Positions 8,614-19,298 of a stretch of 64,000 bases of DNA are shown here, piece by piece (position 1 is the first letter of the stretch; every line of letters starts with the position of its first letter). The notes beneath the pieces are model-generated. The model had not been told where the DNA came from. It searched no databases and worked only from the letters and a program-made list of their open reading frames with translations. Position numbers and translations under genes: made by a program. Source of the stretch: Phenylobacterium montanum (GTDB taxonomy: Bacteria > Pseudomonadota > Alphaproteobacteria > Caulobacterales > Caulobacteraceae); NCBI RefSeq assembly GCF_018135625.1, contig NZ_CP073078.1, positions 3,504,501 to 3,568,500 on the forward strand, written 5' to 3'.

Positions 8614-9084
8614 CTAAGCCGAGCGGATCACCGGCTCGCAGGCGATGGGGAAGTTCACCGAATTGGCGATGAAGCAGAGCTCGTGCGCCCGGTGGTGCAG
8701 GCGCTCAGCCAGGGCCGCGTCGTCGCCGGCGCGGATCAGGATCTCCGGGCGCAGGGTGACGGACGTGAAATGGCCGCCCTTTTCGTCCTCGACCATCAGC
8801 CCCTCGGCCGCGTCGACATAAGCGCGCACGGCGATCCCGGCCTCGGAACAGAGGTGCAGGTACCAGAGCTTGTGGCAGGCCGAGACCGAGGCGACCAGCA
8901 GCTCCTCGGGGTTCCAGCGCGCCGCGTCGCCGCGGAAGGCCGGGTCGGACGAGCCGGGGATCGCCGGCTTGCCCGGCGCGCTGATCACATGGTCGCGGTC
9001 ATAGGCCCTGTAGCTCGCCGTGCCCTCGCCCCGGTCGCCGGTCCACTCCACCCTGACCTCGTAGCGATGCTGGCCATGCGCCAT
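8614..9084 (-). CDS. OsmC/Ohr-family peroxiredoxin
   Basis: A 156-residue OsmC-family protein. Members are homodimeric thiol peroxidases for organic hydroperoxides. The two redox cysteines are present, Cys70 in SVSACHKLWY and Cys137 in ELCFIANSVNFP, with the conserved WNPEELLVAS ahead of the first. The frame stays open far upstream, but ATG at 9084 has a strong AGGAGG 8 bases ahead and gives the normal family length, so the upstream frame is not coding. The zapE stop lies 41 bases upstream. Confidence 0.9.
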   Translation of the reverse strand: MAHGQHRYEVRVEWTGDRGEGTASYRAYDRDHVISAPGKPAIPGSSDPAFRGDAARWNPEELLVASVSACHKLWYLHLCSEAGIAVRAYVDAAEGLMVEDEKGGHFTSVTLRPEILIRAGDDAALAERLHHRAHELCFIANSVNFPIACEPVIRSA

Positions 9085-9125
9085 CGAACCCTCCTTGCGA
9101 AACCGGCTTCGCCGTTCAGATAGGG

Positions 9126-10247
9126 CTAGTCGCGCGCATTCTCCAGCCAGTCGGCCGAGCGCATCTCGTGCAGGCGCGAGGCGGTGCGCTCGAATTCGAA
9201 GGCGCCGTCGCCGGCGGGATAGAGGGCGTCGGGCTCGGCCGCCGCCAGCACCACCAGCCGCGCCCCAGCCTCGTAGAGGGAATCGATCAGGTCGACGAAG
9301 CGCCGCGCCTCGTTGCGTCGCTCGGCCCCGAGGACCGGCACGGCCTCCAGGAAGACAGTGTGGAACCGCGCCGCGACCGCCAGATAGTCCTGCGGCCCCA
9401 GCGCCGTGGCGCAGAGGCTGGCGAAGGAGGCGCGGACGAGGCCCCCGGCGGCGCGGGGCAGGCGCACCTGGCGGCCGAGAACCTCGAGCGTGGCCCCGGT
9501 TTCCTCCATCCCGCCCAGGAGGTCGCGCCAGAGGGCGTCGAAACCGGTCTCGGCGGCGGCGTCCAGCGGGGTGAAATAGACCCGCGCCGCCCGTAAGCGA
9601 TCCAGTCGGTAGTCCGATGGCCCACGCACCGCCACCAGCTCCAGCCGCTCCTGGATCAGGGCGATGAAGGGCAGAAAAAGCTGGCGGTTGATGCCGTCCT
9701 TGTAGAGGTCGTCCGGCGGCCTGTTGGAGGTAGCGACCAGCACCACCCCGCGCTCGAACAGGTGCTCGAACAGCCGCCCCAGGATCATGGCGTCGGCAAT
9801 GTCGGTGACCTGCAGTTCGTCGAAGCAAAGAAGCTTGGCCTGCTCGGCGATGTATTCGGCGACGGGGGGGATTGGATCGTCGCCCTTGGTCTGGCCGAAG
9901 CGCGCTTTGCGCGCGGCGGCGTCGCCCTTGCGCCACTCGCCGACCAGGGCGTGGACCTCGGCCATGAAAGCCTGGAAGTGCACGCGCCGCTTGCGCGTCA
10001 CCGGAGCGGAGTCGAAGAACAGGTCCATCAGCATGGACTTGCCGCGGCCCACCGGGCCCCAGAGATAGACCCCGCGCGGCGCCTTCGGCTTCTTGAACAG
10101 GGCAAAGCCGAAGCCCGGTTCGGCCAGGGCGTTCAGCTCGCTCTCCAGCCGCGCCAGCGCCTCGACCGCCGCCGCCTGGGCCGCGTCGGGCTTGATCTCG
10201 CCGGACCTGAGCCGTTCGCGATAGGCGGTGGAAAGGGACTGGACCAT
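9126..10247 (-). CDS. zapE: cell division protein ZapE (AFG1-like ATPase)
   Basis: A 373-residue AFG1/LACE1-type AAA ATPase, the family that includes ZapE, which associates with the Z ring late in division and under low oxygen. Walker A is GPVGRGKS (64-71), Walker B is LLCFDELQVTD, and the sensor segment VVLVATSNRPPDDLYKDG is the family signature. The C-terminal RRFVDLIDSLYEAGARL is also typical. Length is normal. No clear ribosome-binding site precedes the ATG at 10247. It lies on the same strand as rlmH and OsmC, with 51 bases after rlmH. Confidence 0.9.
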   Translation of the reverse strand: MVQSLSTAYRERLRSGEIKPDAAQAAAVEALARLESELNALAEPGFGFALFKKPKAPRGVYLWGPVGRGKSMLMDLFFDSAPVTRKRRVHFQAFMAEVHALVGEWRKGDAAARKARFGQTKGDDPIPPVAEYIAEQAKLLCFDELQVTDIADAMILGRLFEHLFERGVVLVATSNRPPDDLYKDGINRQLFLPFIALIQERLELVAVRGPSDYRLDRLRAARVYFTPLDAAAETGFDALWRDLLGGMEETGATLEVLGRQVRLPRAAGGLVRASFASLCATALGPQDYLAVAARFHTVFLEAVPVLGAERRNEARRFVDLIDSLYEAGARLVVLAAAEPDALYPAGDGAFEFERTASRLHEMRSADWLENARD

Positions 10248-10298
10248 TGGGGCTGCGGTTAGCCGGTCAAGCCAGGACTGAAAAGGCCTGCCGCAACG

Positions 10299-10763
10299 TC
10301 AATCGCGGTGATAGGGCGCGCCAGCCAGGATGGTGACTGCGCGATAGACCTGCTCGGCCAGCATGGCGCGCACCAGGGCGTGCGGCCAGGTCTGGATCCC
10401 GAAGGCGAGGGTTTCGCTGGCGGCGGCGAGGACCTGCAGGTCGAGCCCGTCCGCCCCGCCGATCACCAGCACCAGCCGCCGGGTCCCGTCGTCGCGCAGC
10501 CGCTCGATACGGCCGGCGAAGGCGCGGGAGGTGAAGGCCTTGCCGTGTTCGTCGCAGGCGATGACGTGGGCGCCGGCCAGGTGCGGCGACAGGGCCTCGG
10601 CCTCGGCGGCCTTGCCCGGCTTGCGCCCCTCGACTTCGACGATCTCGACCGGCCCCAGGCCCAGCGAACGCCCGGCGGCGCTCGCGCGCTCGGCATAGTC
10701 CTTCGCGAGCGCCGCTTCCGGCGCCCGGCCCAAGCGGCCGACGGTGAGGAGGGTGACCTTCAT
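10299..10763 (-). CDS. rlmH: 23S rRNA (pseudouridine(1915)-N3)-methyltransferase RlmH
   Basis: RlmH is a SPOUT methyltransferase that methylates pseudouridine 1915 in helix 69 of 23S rRNA on assembled 70S ribosomes. The 154-residue protein has the trefoil-knot segment LVLVIGGADGL and the invariant C-terminus LAEQVYRAVTILAGAPYHRD. AAGGGA stands just before the ATG. It follows rsfS, as in many bacteria; the 34-base gap contains a short solo piece resembling one arm of repeat family A (10765-10790). Confidence 0.95.
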   Translation of the reverse strand: MKVTLLTVGRLGRAPEAALAKDYAERASAAGRSLGLGPVEIVEVEGRKPGKAAEAEALSPHLAGAHVIACDEHGKAFTSRAFAGRIERLRDDGTRRLVLVIGGADGLDLQVLAAASETLAFGIQTWPHALVRAMLAEQVYRAVTILAGAPYHRD

Positions 10764-10797
10764 CTTCCCTTCGCCCCTTTCGGGAGAAGGCGCTGGG

Positions 10798-11226
10798 TCA
10801 GTTCGCCGCCGCGCGGTGCGGGGAGTCGACCGACCAGATCTTTTCGAGGTTGTAGAACACGCGCACCTCGGGCCGGAACAGATGGACGATGATGTCCCCG
10901 GCGTCGATCAGGACCCAGTTGCAGTCCGGCAGGCCCTCGACCCGGGCCTTTCCGGCGCCGAGATCCTTCAACAGGCGCAGCAGGTGGTCGGCCAGGGCGC
11001 CGACATGGCGGTGCGAACGCCCGGAAGCGACGATCATGCAATCGGCCACCGAGCTTTTGTCCTTCAAGTCGATAAGGACGATGTCCTGCGCCTTGTCGTC
11101 GTCGAGACGGGCCAGAATCCGTTCCTGCAGTCCTTCCGTCGAAACGGGACTAGACTGGTCCTCTATGGAAGGCTCGGCCGACTGGGCCTGACCTTCGTGC
11201 GCACTCGGCGCGGCATCGCGATGCAG
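10798..11226 (-). CDS. rsfS: ribosomal silencing factor RsfS, probable CTG start
   Basis: RsfS binds L14 and blocks 30S-50S joining in starvation. The core is unmistakable: LDDDKAQDIVLIDLKDKSS, IVASGRSHRHV, WVLIDAGDIIVHLFRP, FYNLEKIW. The first standard start codon in frame is a TTG at 11067, which would cut off the conserved LDDDKAQDIVLID strand. The frame is open back to a TAG ending at 11233 and contains no ATG, GTG or TTG there. A strong GAGGAG lies 7 bases before a CTG at 11226-11224, so I start the gene there (142 residues, with a polar lead of about 30). A sequencing error or another rare start is the alternative. Confidence 0.85.
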   Translation of the reverse strand: MHRDAAPSAHEGQAQSAEPSIEDQSSPVSTEGLQERILARLDDDKAQDIVLIDLKDKSSVADCMIVASGRSHRHVGALADHLLRLLKDLGAGKARVEGLPDCNWVLIDAGDIIVHLFRPEVRVFYNLEKIWSVDSPHRAAAN

Positions 11227-11285
11227 CGGTTTGCTCCTCTAGGCGTCACGCTAATTGGGGACCCTAGCATACGAATGCGTCCAGG

Positions 11286-11948
11286 TCAGGCGTGAATCTC
11301 GGATGCGACCTTTGCGTCCCTGATCTTGGTCGAGGAGGCGTGGTTCAGCTGCGCCGGAATATAGACCCAGGCGGGCGGGTCGGTGGTCGCCAGGCGCCGG
11401 GCGAAACCGGCCGGACGACGGGCGGCGGCGAAGCGCCGGGCGGCGGGGGCGAGGCCGCCGCGCAGCTCCGAGCCGGGGCGGGAGACCACGGCGATCGGGA
11501 TGTTGGCCTGGATTTCGCTCCAGCCGCGCCACCTGTGGAAGCTGGCCAGGCTGTCGGCGCCCATGATCCAGACGAACTTCACCCCCGGAAAGCGGGCCTG
11601 GAGGATGCGGATCAGGTCGATGGTGTAGCGGACGCCGAGGCGCGTCTCGATGTCCGAAACGATCATCTTCGGGCCGCGGGCGAAACGCGCCGCCTTGGCC
11701 ATCCGCATCCTGAGGCTGTCTGGCTGGGCGGTCTTCAGGGGGTTCTGCGGCGAGACCAGCCAGATCACCCGGTCGAGCCCCAGGCGCGTCAGCGCCGTCT
11801 CCGCAACATGGGCATGGCCCTCATGCGCTGGGTTGAACGAGCCGCCGAACAGGCCGACCCGCATGCCGGGCTGGAGCGAAAAGCCCAGTCTCAGCGCGTC
11901 GGGGCGGCCGGCCTCAGGAACGCGCCGGACCGGACCCGCGAACCACAT
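11286..11948 (-). CDS. nadD: nicotinate-nucleotide adenylyltransferase NadD
   Basis: NadD adenylates nicotinate mononucleotide to deamido-NAD in NAD synthesis. The nucleotidyltransferase H-motif is GLFGGSFNPAHEGHAHVAE and the C-terminal signature is SSTKIRDA, both complete. The start is uncertain: ATG at 11948 overlaps the end of proA by 35 bases and gives 220 residues, whereas ATG at 11864 starts directly at MRVGLFGG and would give 192; neither has a clear ribosome-binding site. A short lead before RVGLFGG is common in the order. Gene order proA-nadD-rsfS-rlmH is conserved. Confidence 0.92.
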   Translation of the reverse strand: MWFAGPVRRVPEAGRPDALRLGFSLQPGMRVGLFGGSFNPAHEGHAHVAETALTRLGLDRVIWLVSPQNPLKTAQPDSLRMRMAKAARFARGPKMIVSDIETRLGVRYTIDLIRILQARFPGVKFVWIMGADSLASFHRWRGWSEIQANIPIAVVSRPGSELRGGLAPAARRFAAARRPAGFARRLATTDPPAWVYIPAQLNHASSTKIRDAKVASEIHA

Positions 11949-13494
11949 GCTGATCTGACTTGGGTGAAGGCGATTGGGGTGATGGAGATTGCCGGTCGAG
12001 GGCCAGGTCGGTCTGGCGCACCCGGGCGCGGACGGTGAACACGCTGTCGCCGGCCAGGACCCCGCCGCGGGCGAGGAGGCGGCCGTTCTGCCAGTTGGAG
12101 AGGCCGAGTTCGGGCCGGTTCAGGGCGTATTGCCCATCGACCCAGCGGGTGAAGCCGTCGCCGACGAAGGGGGCGTCCACCGCCTCGAAGAAGCGCTTCT
12201 GCGCCAGCTCGTCCTCGGCGATCAGGCTGACGGCGAAGTGGGGGCTGAAGCGGTTGAACAGGGCCGCGGCCTCCTCGGCGCCGTCAACCAGGGCGAGGCT
12301 GAGCTCGGGGGTGTCCTCCCACTCCCATTCGACAGCCAAGCCCTCCAGAGGCAGGGCCTCGACCGCCGCCTCGTCATGTTCACCGTCGGCGCGGCGCACC
12401 TTGGCGCGGGCCTTGCGCCAGTCGGCGGGCAGGGCGGAAAGGTCTGCCTCGACCACATGCAGCTTGACGTCGCCGCCGCGGCGGCGGCCGGCGCGGGCTA
12501 TGGCGTCCAGGAAGGCGGGCAGCAGTTCGTCCGCGCGCTCACGGGCGATGCAGCAGACGTTCAGGGTGTTGCAGACCTTGCGGTCCAGCGAGTGATAGAC
12601 GGCCTCGGCGAAGCGGGCGGCGTCGGCGCTCTTGTCCGCCACCAGCCAGGCGCCGCCGGTTCCGTGCAGGCTGACGGGCGTGCCGGTCTGGCGCGCCACC
12701 CCGCCGAGCTGGGCCACGGCGGGGCCCGAGCCGCGGGCCACGGCCAGGGACAGGCGCGGATCGGCGAACATGGCCCAGCCGGCGGCGTGCTCGGCGCTCT
12801 CGACCAGGCTGGCGGCGCCCTCCGGCAGGCCGGCGGCGGCCAGGGCCGGGTCCAGGGCCTCGGCGACGATGGCCTTGGCGGTGCCGAGCGCATCGCCGCC
12901 GATGCGGAACACGACGGTGTTGCCGGTGCGCAGGACGCCGGTGGCGTCGGCGAACACGTTGGGACGGCCTTCGAAGACGAATCCTACGACGCCCAGCGGC
13001 GCGGCGACCTGCTCCAGGCTCCAGCCGGCGTGGTCGATCCGCTCCAGCACCCGGCCGCGCGCGCCCTCGGCGGCGGCCCATTCCTTCAGGCCGGCTATCA
13101 TGTCCCGCCGCATGGCCGCGCTGACGGCGAGGCGGGTGGTCGAGCGGCCGCGTGCCCTGGCGCTGTCCACGTCCTGCGCATTGGCGGCGGCGATCGCGCC
13201 CCAGGCGGCCTCGTCCTCCAGCCGGGCGGCGAAGGCTTCGAAGAAGCGGCTGATCTGGCTGTCCGACACCTGGCCCATGCGCCGGAAGGCTTCGTGCGCC
13301 CGGCCCACGGCCCGGTCGGCGACGGCCTGCACTGCGGCCGGCACGTGCAGCAGGGCGCCGGTGTCCTGCACGACGATCAGGCTGTCGCCGGCCTGGAACT
13401 GTTCGGCCAGCGCCGCCGACACCCGCGCGACCCGGTTCCCCCCAAAGGGGATCGGCTGTCCAACTTCCAGCTTGTCCAGGGCGGCCACGGTCAT
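11914..13494 (-). CDS. proA: glutamate-5-semialdehyde dehydrogenase (ProA), divergent and extended
   Basis: By position and motifs this is the gamma-glutamyl phosphate reductase of proline synthesis. It has GVVGFVFEGRPNVFADA (compare GVIGVIYESRPNV of ProA), the catalytic Cys308 in KVCNTLNVC, and the closing pattern HFAVSLIAED...RFFEAVDAPFV...GFTRWVDG. At 526 residues it is about 100 longer than usual: roughly 65 extra at the N-terminus and a polar tail after RARV, ending SPSPQSPSPK. I start at the ATG at 13494; the frame is open further but the extra residues look non-coding. Enzyme identity is likely, not certain, because the aldehyde-dehydrogenase core is divergent. Confidence 0.75.
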   Translation of the reverse strand: MTVAALDKLEVGQPIPFGGNRVARVSAALAEQFQAGDSLIVVQDTGALLHVPAAVQAVADRAVGRAHEAFRRMGQVSDSQISRFFEAFAARLEDEAAWGAIAAANAQDVDSARARGRSTTRLAVSAAMRRDMIAGLKEWAAAEGARGRVLERIDHAGWSLEQVAAPLGVVGFVFEGRPNVFADATGVLRTGNTVVFRIGGDALGTAKAIVAEALDPALAAAGLPEGAASLVESAEHAAGWAMFADPRLSLAVARGSGPAVAQLGGVARQTGTPVSLHGTGGAWLVADKSADAARFAEAVYHSLDRKVCNTLNVCCIARERADELLPAFLDAIARAGRRRGGDVKLHVVEADLSALPADWRKARAKVRRADGEHDEAAVEALPLEGLAVEWEWEDTPELSLALVDGAEEAAALFNRFSPHFAVSLIAEDELAQKRFFEAVDAPFVGDGFTRWVDGQYALNRPELGLSNWQNGRLLARGGVLAGDSVFTVRARVRQTDLALDRQSPSPQSPSPKSDQHVVRGSGPARS

Positions 13495-13552
13495 GCCGCC
13501 GTCATAGAGGCAAAAGCGGGCGGGATGAAGAGCGCGCGGCGAAGACCACCAC

Positions 13553-13843
13553 CTATGACCGGCTCGGGGGGAAAGCCACCAGACGGCAGACGAGGAACAC
13601 AATGCCGGCCCAGATCGCGCTGTTCACAACCGTCATTGGCCAGAACCACAGATTCGCCCACGACCCCAGCACCGGAAACAATGGCAGGGAGAGCCAGCGC
13701 CATGCACCGACATGTCGGTGAGGTCCATCCGCTCCTGCCCAGGCCATGAACTGGGCAATCCAATGGATAGAGAAAGCAAGCGCGAAGACGACCGCCAAAA
13801 GAACGGGACGCTTTGTGCTTTGAGCCCTGGTTGTATCCGCCAT
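13553..13843 (-). CDS. small membrane protein, two predicted helices
   Basis: From the ATG at 13843 a 96-residue protein: a short polar N-terminus, a hydrophobic helix (LLAVVFALAFSIHWIAQFMA), a loop GADGPHRHVGAWRW, then one or two further hydrophobic stretches (LSLPLFPVLGSW and VVNSAIWAGIVFLVCRLVA). The frame continues upstream only because palindromic repeat C1 has no stops in it. Unknown function. It lies between proB and proA, which adjoin in relatives, so it is a local addition. Confidence 0.6.
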   Translation of the reverse strand: MADTTRAQSTKRPVLLAVVFALAFSIHWIAQFMAWAGADGPHRHVGAWRWLSLPLFPVLGSWANLWFWPMTVVNSAIWAGIVFLVCRLVAFPPSRS

Positions 13844-13850
13844 ACCAACA

Positions 13851-13962
13851 CCGCTCATCCCGGCGAATGCCGGGATCCAGATCGTATGGCGCAATAGGTT
13901 CAGGACAACCCCAAATTTTAGCGCTCTATGACCTGGATCCCGGCATTCGCCGGGATGAGCGG
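13851..13962. repeat. palindromic intergenic repeat, family C, copy 1
   Basis: CCGCTCATCCCGGCGAATGC... at the left and its reverse complement ...GCATTCGCCGGGATGAGCGG at the right, with the inner CCAGATCGTATGG on the left. Further copies are at 22430-22554 and 60272-60397. It separates proB from the small membrane protein gene and starts 7 bases before that gene's start codon on the minus strand. Confidence 0.9.
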
Positions 13963-13979
13963 ATATTTTGGAGCGATCG

Positions 13980-16874
<2,895 letters not shown>

Positions 16875-16915
16875 TTTACGCCTCCCGGGACCATGCGATG
16901 GCCCCAAAACCAGAA

Positions 16916-16943
16916 TGGGGGATCCGGCGCTCCGGATCCCCCA
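16916..16943 (-). terminator. terminator of rplU-rpmA
   Basis: TGGGGGATCCGG (16916-16927) is a perfect complement of CCGGATCCCCCA (16932-16943) with a 4-base loop. Read on the minus strand, the stem is followed by TTCTGGTTTTGG. It lies 75 bases after the rpmA stop and 42 bases before the GNAT start. Confidence 0.7.
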
Positions 16944-17017
16944 CTCGGGTAGCTCGGCTTCCGGATCGCAGCTTATTTAGGGCGCGATCCGAAAATGTAA
17001 GGCGTCGGATCGCTGGG

Positions 17018-17290
17018 CTATTCGGCCGGCTCGGCCGCGGCGGCCACGACGTTTACATAGGTTCGGTCGTCGCGCTTGGTGACGAACTTCACAGCGCCGT
17101 TGGCGGTGGCGAAGAGGGTATGGTCCTTGCCAAGGCCGACATTGGCGCCCGGCCAGAACTTGGTGCCGCGCTGGCGGACGATGATGTTGCCGGCCAGCAC
17201 CTGCTCGCCGCCGAACTTCTTTACGCCAAGGCGGCGGCCATCGGAATCGCGACCGTTACGCGAAGAGCCGCCGGATTTCTTGTGTGCCAT
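17018..17290 (-). CDS. rpmA: 50S ribosomal protein L27
   Basis: A 90-residue L27. The N-terminus [28 protein letters not shown] is the classical, unprocessed form that reaches the peptidyl-transferase centre. The C-terminal end AAAAEPAE is a short acidic/alanine tail. It is 23 bases after rplU and shares its promoter. Confidence 0.98.
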   Translation of the reverse strand: MAHKKSGGSSRNGRDSDGRRLGVKKFGGEQVLAGNIIVRQRGTKFWPGANVGLGKDHTLFATANGAVKFVTKRDDRTYVNVVAAAAEPAE

Positions 17291-17313
17291 GGTGGGTCTC
17301 CGGGTAGATCAGA

Positions 17314-17853
17314 TTACGCTTCGTCGCCGGCGTCGGCGGCGGGAGCCTCGGCCTTGGGGGCCTTGGGCTTGGCGGCGCGCTTCGGCTTGGCCGGGGCTTC
17401 AGCTTCGACGGCCGGGGCCGCTTCCACCGGGGCTTCCACGGCCGGGGCGGCCGCGACGGCCAGCTTCAGGCCGCGGGCGCGGGCGTTCAGCTCGGCGCGG
17501 GTGGTCAGGTCGATGGCGCCGTCCCAGGTCTCGCTCTTGCCGTCGGCCTTCAGGCCGGTGATGCGGACCACGGTCTCCAGCTGGCGATGGCCTTGGGTGC
17601 GACGATAGCCCTGGCGGCGGATCTTCTTGAACACCTTGATCTTGTCGCCCTTGCGGGTCTCGATCAGGGCGCCTTCGACGACGGCGCCGTCCACGGTCGG
17701 GGCGCCGACCACGACGTCCGCGCCTTCGCCCAGCATCAGGACTTCGTTGAACGCCACCTTGGCGCCCGGCTCGCCCTCGAGCTTTTCGACGACCAGCAGG
17801 TCGCCGGCCTTCACTCGATATTGTTTGCCGCCGGTTTTGATGACCGCGTACAT
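17314..17853 (-). CDS. rplU: 50S ribosomal protein L21 with long Ala/Glu/Pro/Lys tail
   Basis: The first 105 residues are ordinary L21 (MYAVIKTGGKQYRVK..., FKKIRRQGYRRTQGHRQ), which binds 23S rRNA. The protein runs on to 179 residues: about 25 residues of a conserved-looking segment (ADGKSETWDGAIDLTTRAEL) and then low-complexity EAPVEAAPAVEAEAP and KPKRAAKPKAPKAE repeats. Such tails are known in Alphaproteobacteria. It heads the L21-L27 operon and has a clear upstream promoter. Confidence 0.97.
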   Translation of the reverse strand: MYAVIKTGGKQYRVKAGDLLVVEKLEGEPGAKVAFNEVLMLGEGADVVVGAPTVDGAVVEGALIETRKGDKIKVFKKIRRQGYRRTQGHRQLETVVRITGLKADGKSETWDGAIDLTTRAELNARARGLKLAVAAAPAVEAPVEAAPAVEAEAPAKPKRAAKPKAPKAEAPAADAGDEA

Positions 17854-17887
17854 CGCGTTCGCCTTAAGATAAATCGCAAAAGGAAGC

Positions 17888-17949
17888 GCCCGCGAGTTTG
17901 GCCCGCGGGCGAGAGGCGGGCTTTATACAAGCACGCGCTTCAGAGTCAA
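17888..17949 (-). promoter_or_regulatory. rplU promoter and leader hairpin
   Basis: On the minus strand TTGACT (17949-17944) and TATAAA (17927-17922) are spaced by 16 bases, a near-consensus housekeeping promoter. The leader of about 60 bases then contains a hairpin, GCCCGCG (17910-17904) with CGCGGGC (17894-17888), ahead of rplU at 17853. The hairpin could be an L21 autogenous-control leader; this is inference. Confidence 0.65.
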
Positions 17950-18039
17950 CGCTTTGGCGCCGAAACTTGGCGGTTCGATTCAGGGCGCGTCATGCCGAGA
18001 CCCTGGCGGCGAGGCCCACTCTCTACTAACTAGCAGCGC

Positions 18040-19092
18040 ATGACTCAAACCGCCCCGCTCAAGACTCCCGTGACCGTGCTGACCGGCTATCTCGGCGCCG
18101 GCAAGACCACGCTTTTGAACCGCATCCTCTCCGAGGACCACGGCAAGCGCTACGCCGTGATCGTCAACGAGTTCGGCGAGATCGGCATCGACAACGACCT
18201 GGTGGTCGGCGCCGACGAGGAAGTGTTCGAGATGAACAACGGCTGCGTCTGCTGCACGGTGCGGGGGGACCTGATCCGCGTGGTGCAGGGCCTGGCCAAG
18301 CGTAAGGGCGGGTTCGACGCCATCGTGGTCGAGACCACCGGTCTGGCCGACCCCGGCCCGGTGGCCCAGACCTTCTTCGTCGACGACGACGTCAAGGCCA
18401 AGACCCAGCTGGACAGCGTCACCACCGTGGTCGACGCCAAGCACATCCTCTTGCGGCTGTCGGACTCGAAGGAGGCGCGCGAGCAGATCGCCTTCGCCGA
18501 CCAGATCGTGCTGAACAAGACCGACCTGGTCTCGGAAGACGACCTGAAGATGATCGAGGCGCGGCTGCGCCGGATCAACCCGCTGGCGCCGATCCACCGC
18601 GCCCAGCGCTCCAACGTGCCGCTGGAGGCGATCCTGGGCCGCGGCGGCTTCGACCTGGAGCGGATCCTGGACATCGAGCCGGAGTTCCTCAATCCGGCGC
18701 ATGGCGAGGAAGGGCATGTGCATGACGAGCACTGTGACCACCATGACCACGATCATCACCACCACGGCCATGATCACGACCACGCGCGCCACGACGACGA
18801 CATCAAGGGCGTGTCTCTGCGGCTCGACAAGCCGGTGGACGCCAACAAGGTCACCCGCTGGCTGAACGAGCTCCTGGCCGCCCAGGGGCCGGACATCCTG
18901 CGCGCTAAGGGCATCCTCGACGTCAAGGGCGAGGACCGGCGGCTGGTGTTCCAGGCCGTGCACATGATCCTGGAGGGCGACATGCAGGGCCCCTGGCGCA
19001 GCGAGGCCGACCGCTACAGCCGCATGGTGTTCATCGGCCGGAACCTGGACGAAGCGGCGCTGAAGGCGGGGTTCGAGGCCTGCGCGGCTTAA
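18040..19092 (+). CDS. CobW/COG0523 G3E GTPase, putative metallochaperone
   Basis: A 350-residue COG0523 GTPase. These proteins deliver or insert metal ions, usually zinc or cobalt, using GTP hydrolysis. Seen are the Walker [10 protein letters not shown] (16-24), the metal-site CVCC (69-72), [14 protein letters not shown] (159-162), and between the two domains a very His/Asp-rich stretch (221-251, about 14 histidines) that would bind metal. The C-terminal CobW_C domain follows (residues 258-347). It is monocistronic and followed by repeat B1. I see no Zur box that I would trust. Confidence 0.88.
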   Translation: MTQTAPLKTPVTVLTGYLGAGKTTLLNRILSEDHGKRYAVIVNEFGEIGIDNDLVVGADEEVFEMNNGCVCCTVRGDLIRVVQGLAKRKGGFDAIVVETTGLADPGPVAQTFFVDDDVKAKTQLDSVTTVVDAKHILLRLSDSKEAREQIAFADQIVLNKTDLVSEDDLKMIEARLRRINPLAPIHRAQRSNVPLEAILGRGGFDLERILDIEPEFLNPAHGEEGHVHDEHCDHHDHDHHHHGHDHDHARHDDDIKGVSLRLDKPVDANKVTRWLNELLAAQGPDILRAKGILDVKGEDRRLVFQAVHMILEGDMQGPWRSEADRYSRMVFIGRNLDEAALKAGFEACAA

Positions 19093-19109
19093 GGGTCGCG
19101 CCCACAGAT

Positions 19110-19216
19110 TTCCTCATCCTGAGGCGCCCGCGCAGCGGGCCTCGAAGGACGCAATAGCGCCGCCGCTGCGTGCTTCGAGGCTCGCCGCTTTGCGCCGAGC
19201 ACCTCAGCATGAGGAG
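19110..19216. repeat. palindromic intergenic repeat, family B, copy 1
   Basis: The left arm begins TTCCTCATCCTGAGGCGCCC and the right arm ends GAGCACCTCAGCATGAGGAG. Inside are GGGCCTCGAAGGACGCA and TGCTTCGAGGCTCGCCG, again reverse complementary. A second copy is at 57483-57613. It lies between convergent cobW and exbD. Confidence 0.85.
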
Positions 19217-19239
19217 TGAGGCTACGCGGAAACACCCCC

Positions 19240-19269
19240 AAAACGAAAACGGCTCCCGCGAAGGGAGCC
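19240..19269 (-). terminator. rho-independent terminator of exbD
   Basis: GGCTCCC (19251-19257) pairs with GGGAGCC (19263-19269) around a 5-base loop; on the minus strand the stem is followed by GTTTTCGTTTTGG. It lies 30 bases after the exbD stop. Confidence 0.8.
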
Positions 19270-19298
19270 GCCTCGTAATCCGGTTTCGGATGAAACGC

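Noticed and set aside
10765-10790. Single arm-like piece of repeat family A before rlmH
   Set aside because: Too short and too degraded to call a copy; recorded only in the rlmH entry.
17960-18035. tRNA-like GGTTCGATTC string upstream of the cobW gene
   Set aside because: No acceptor stem, D arm or anticodon arm can be folded around it.
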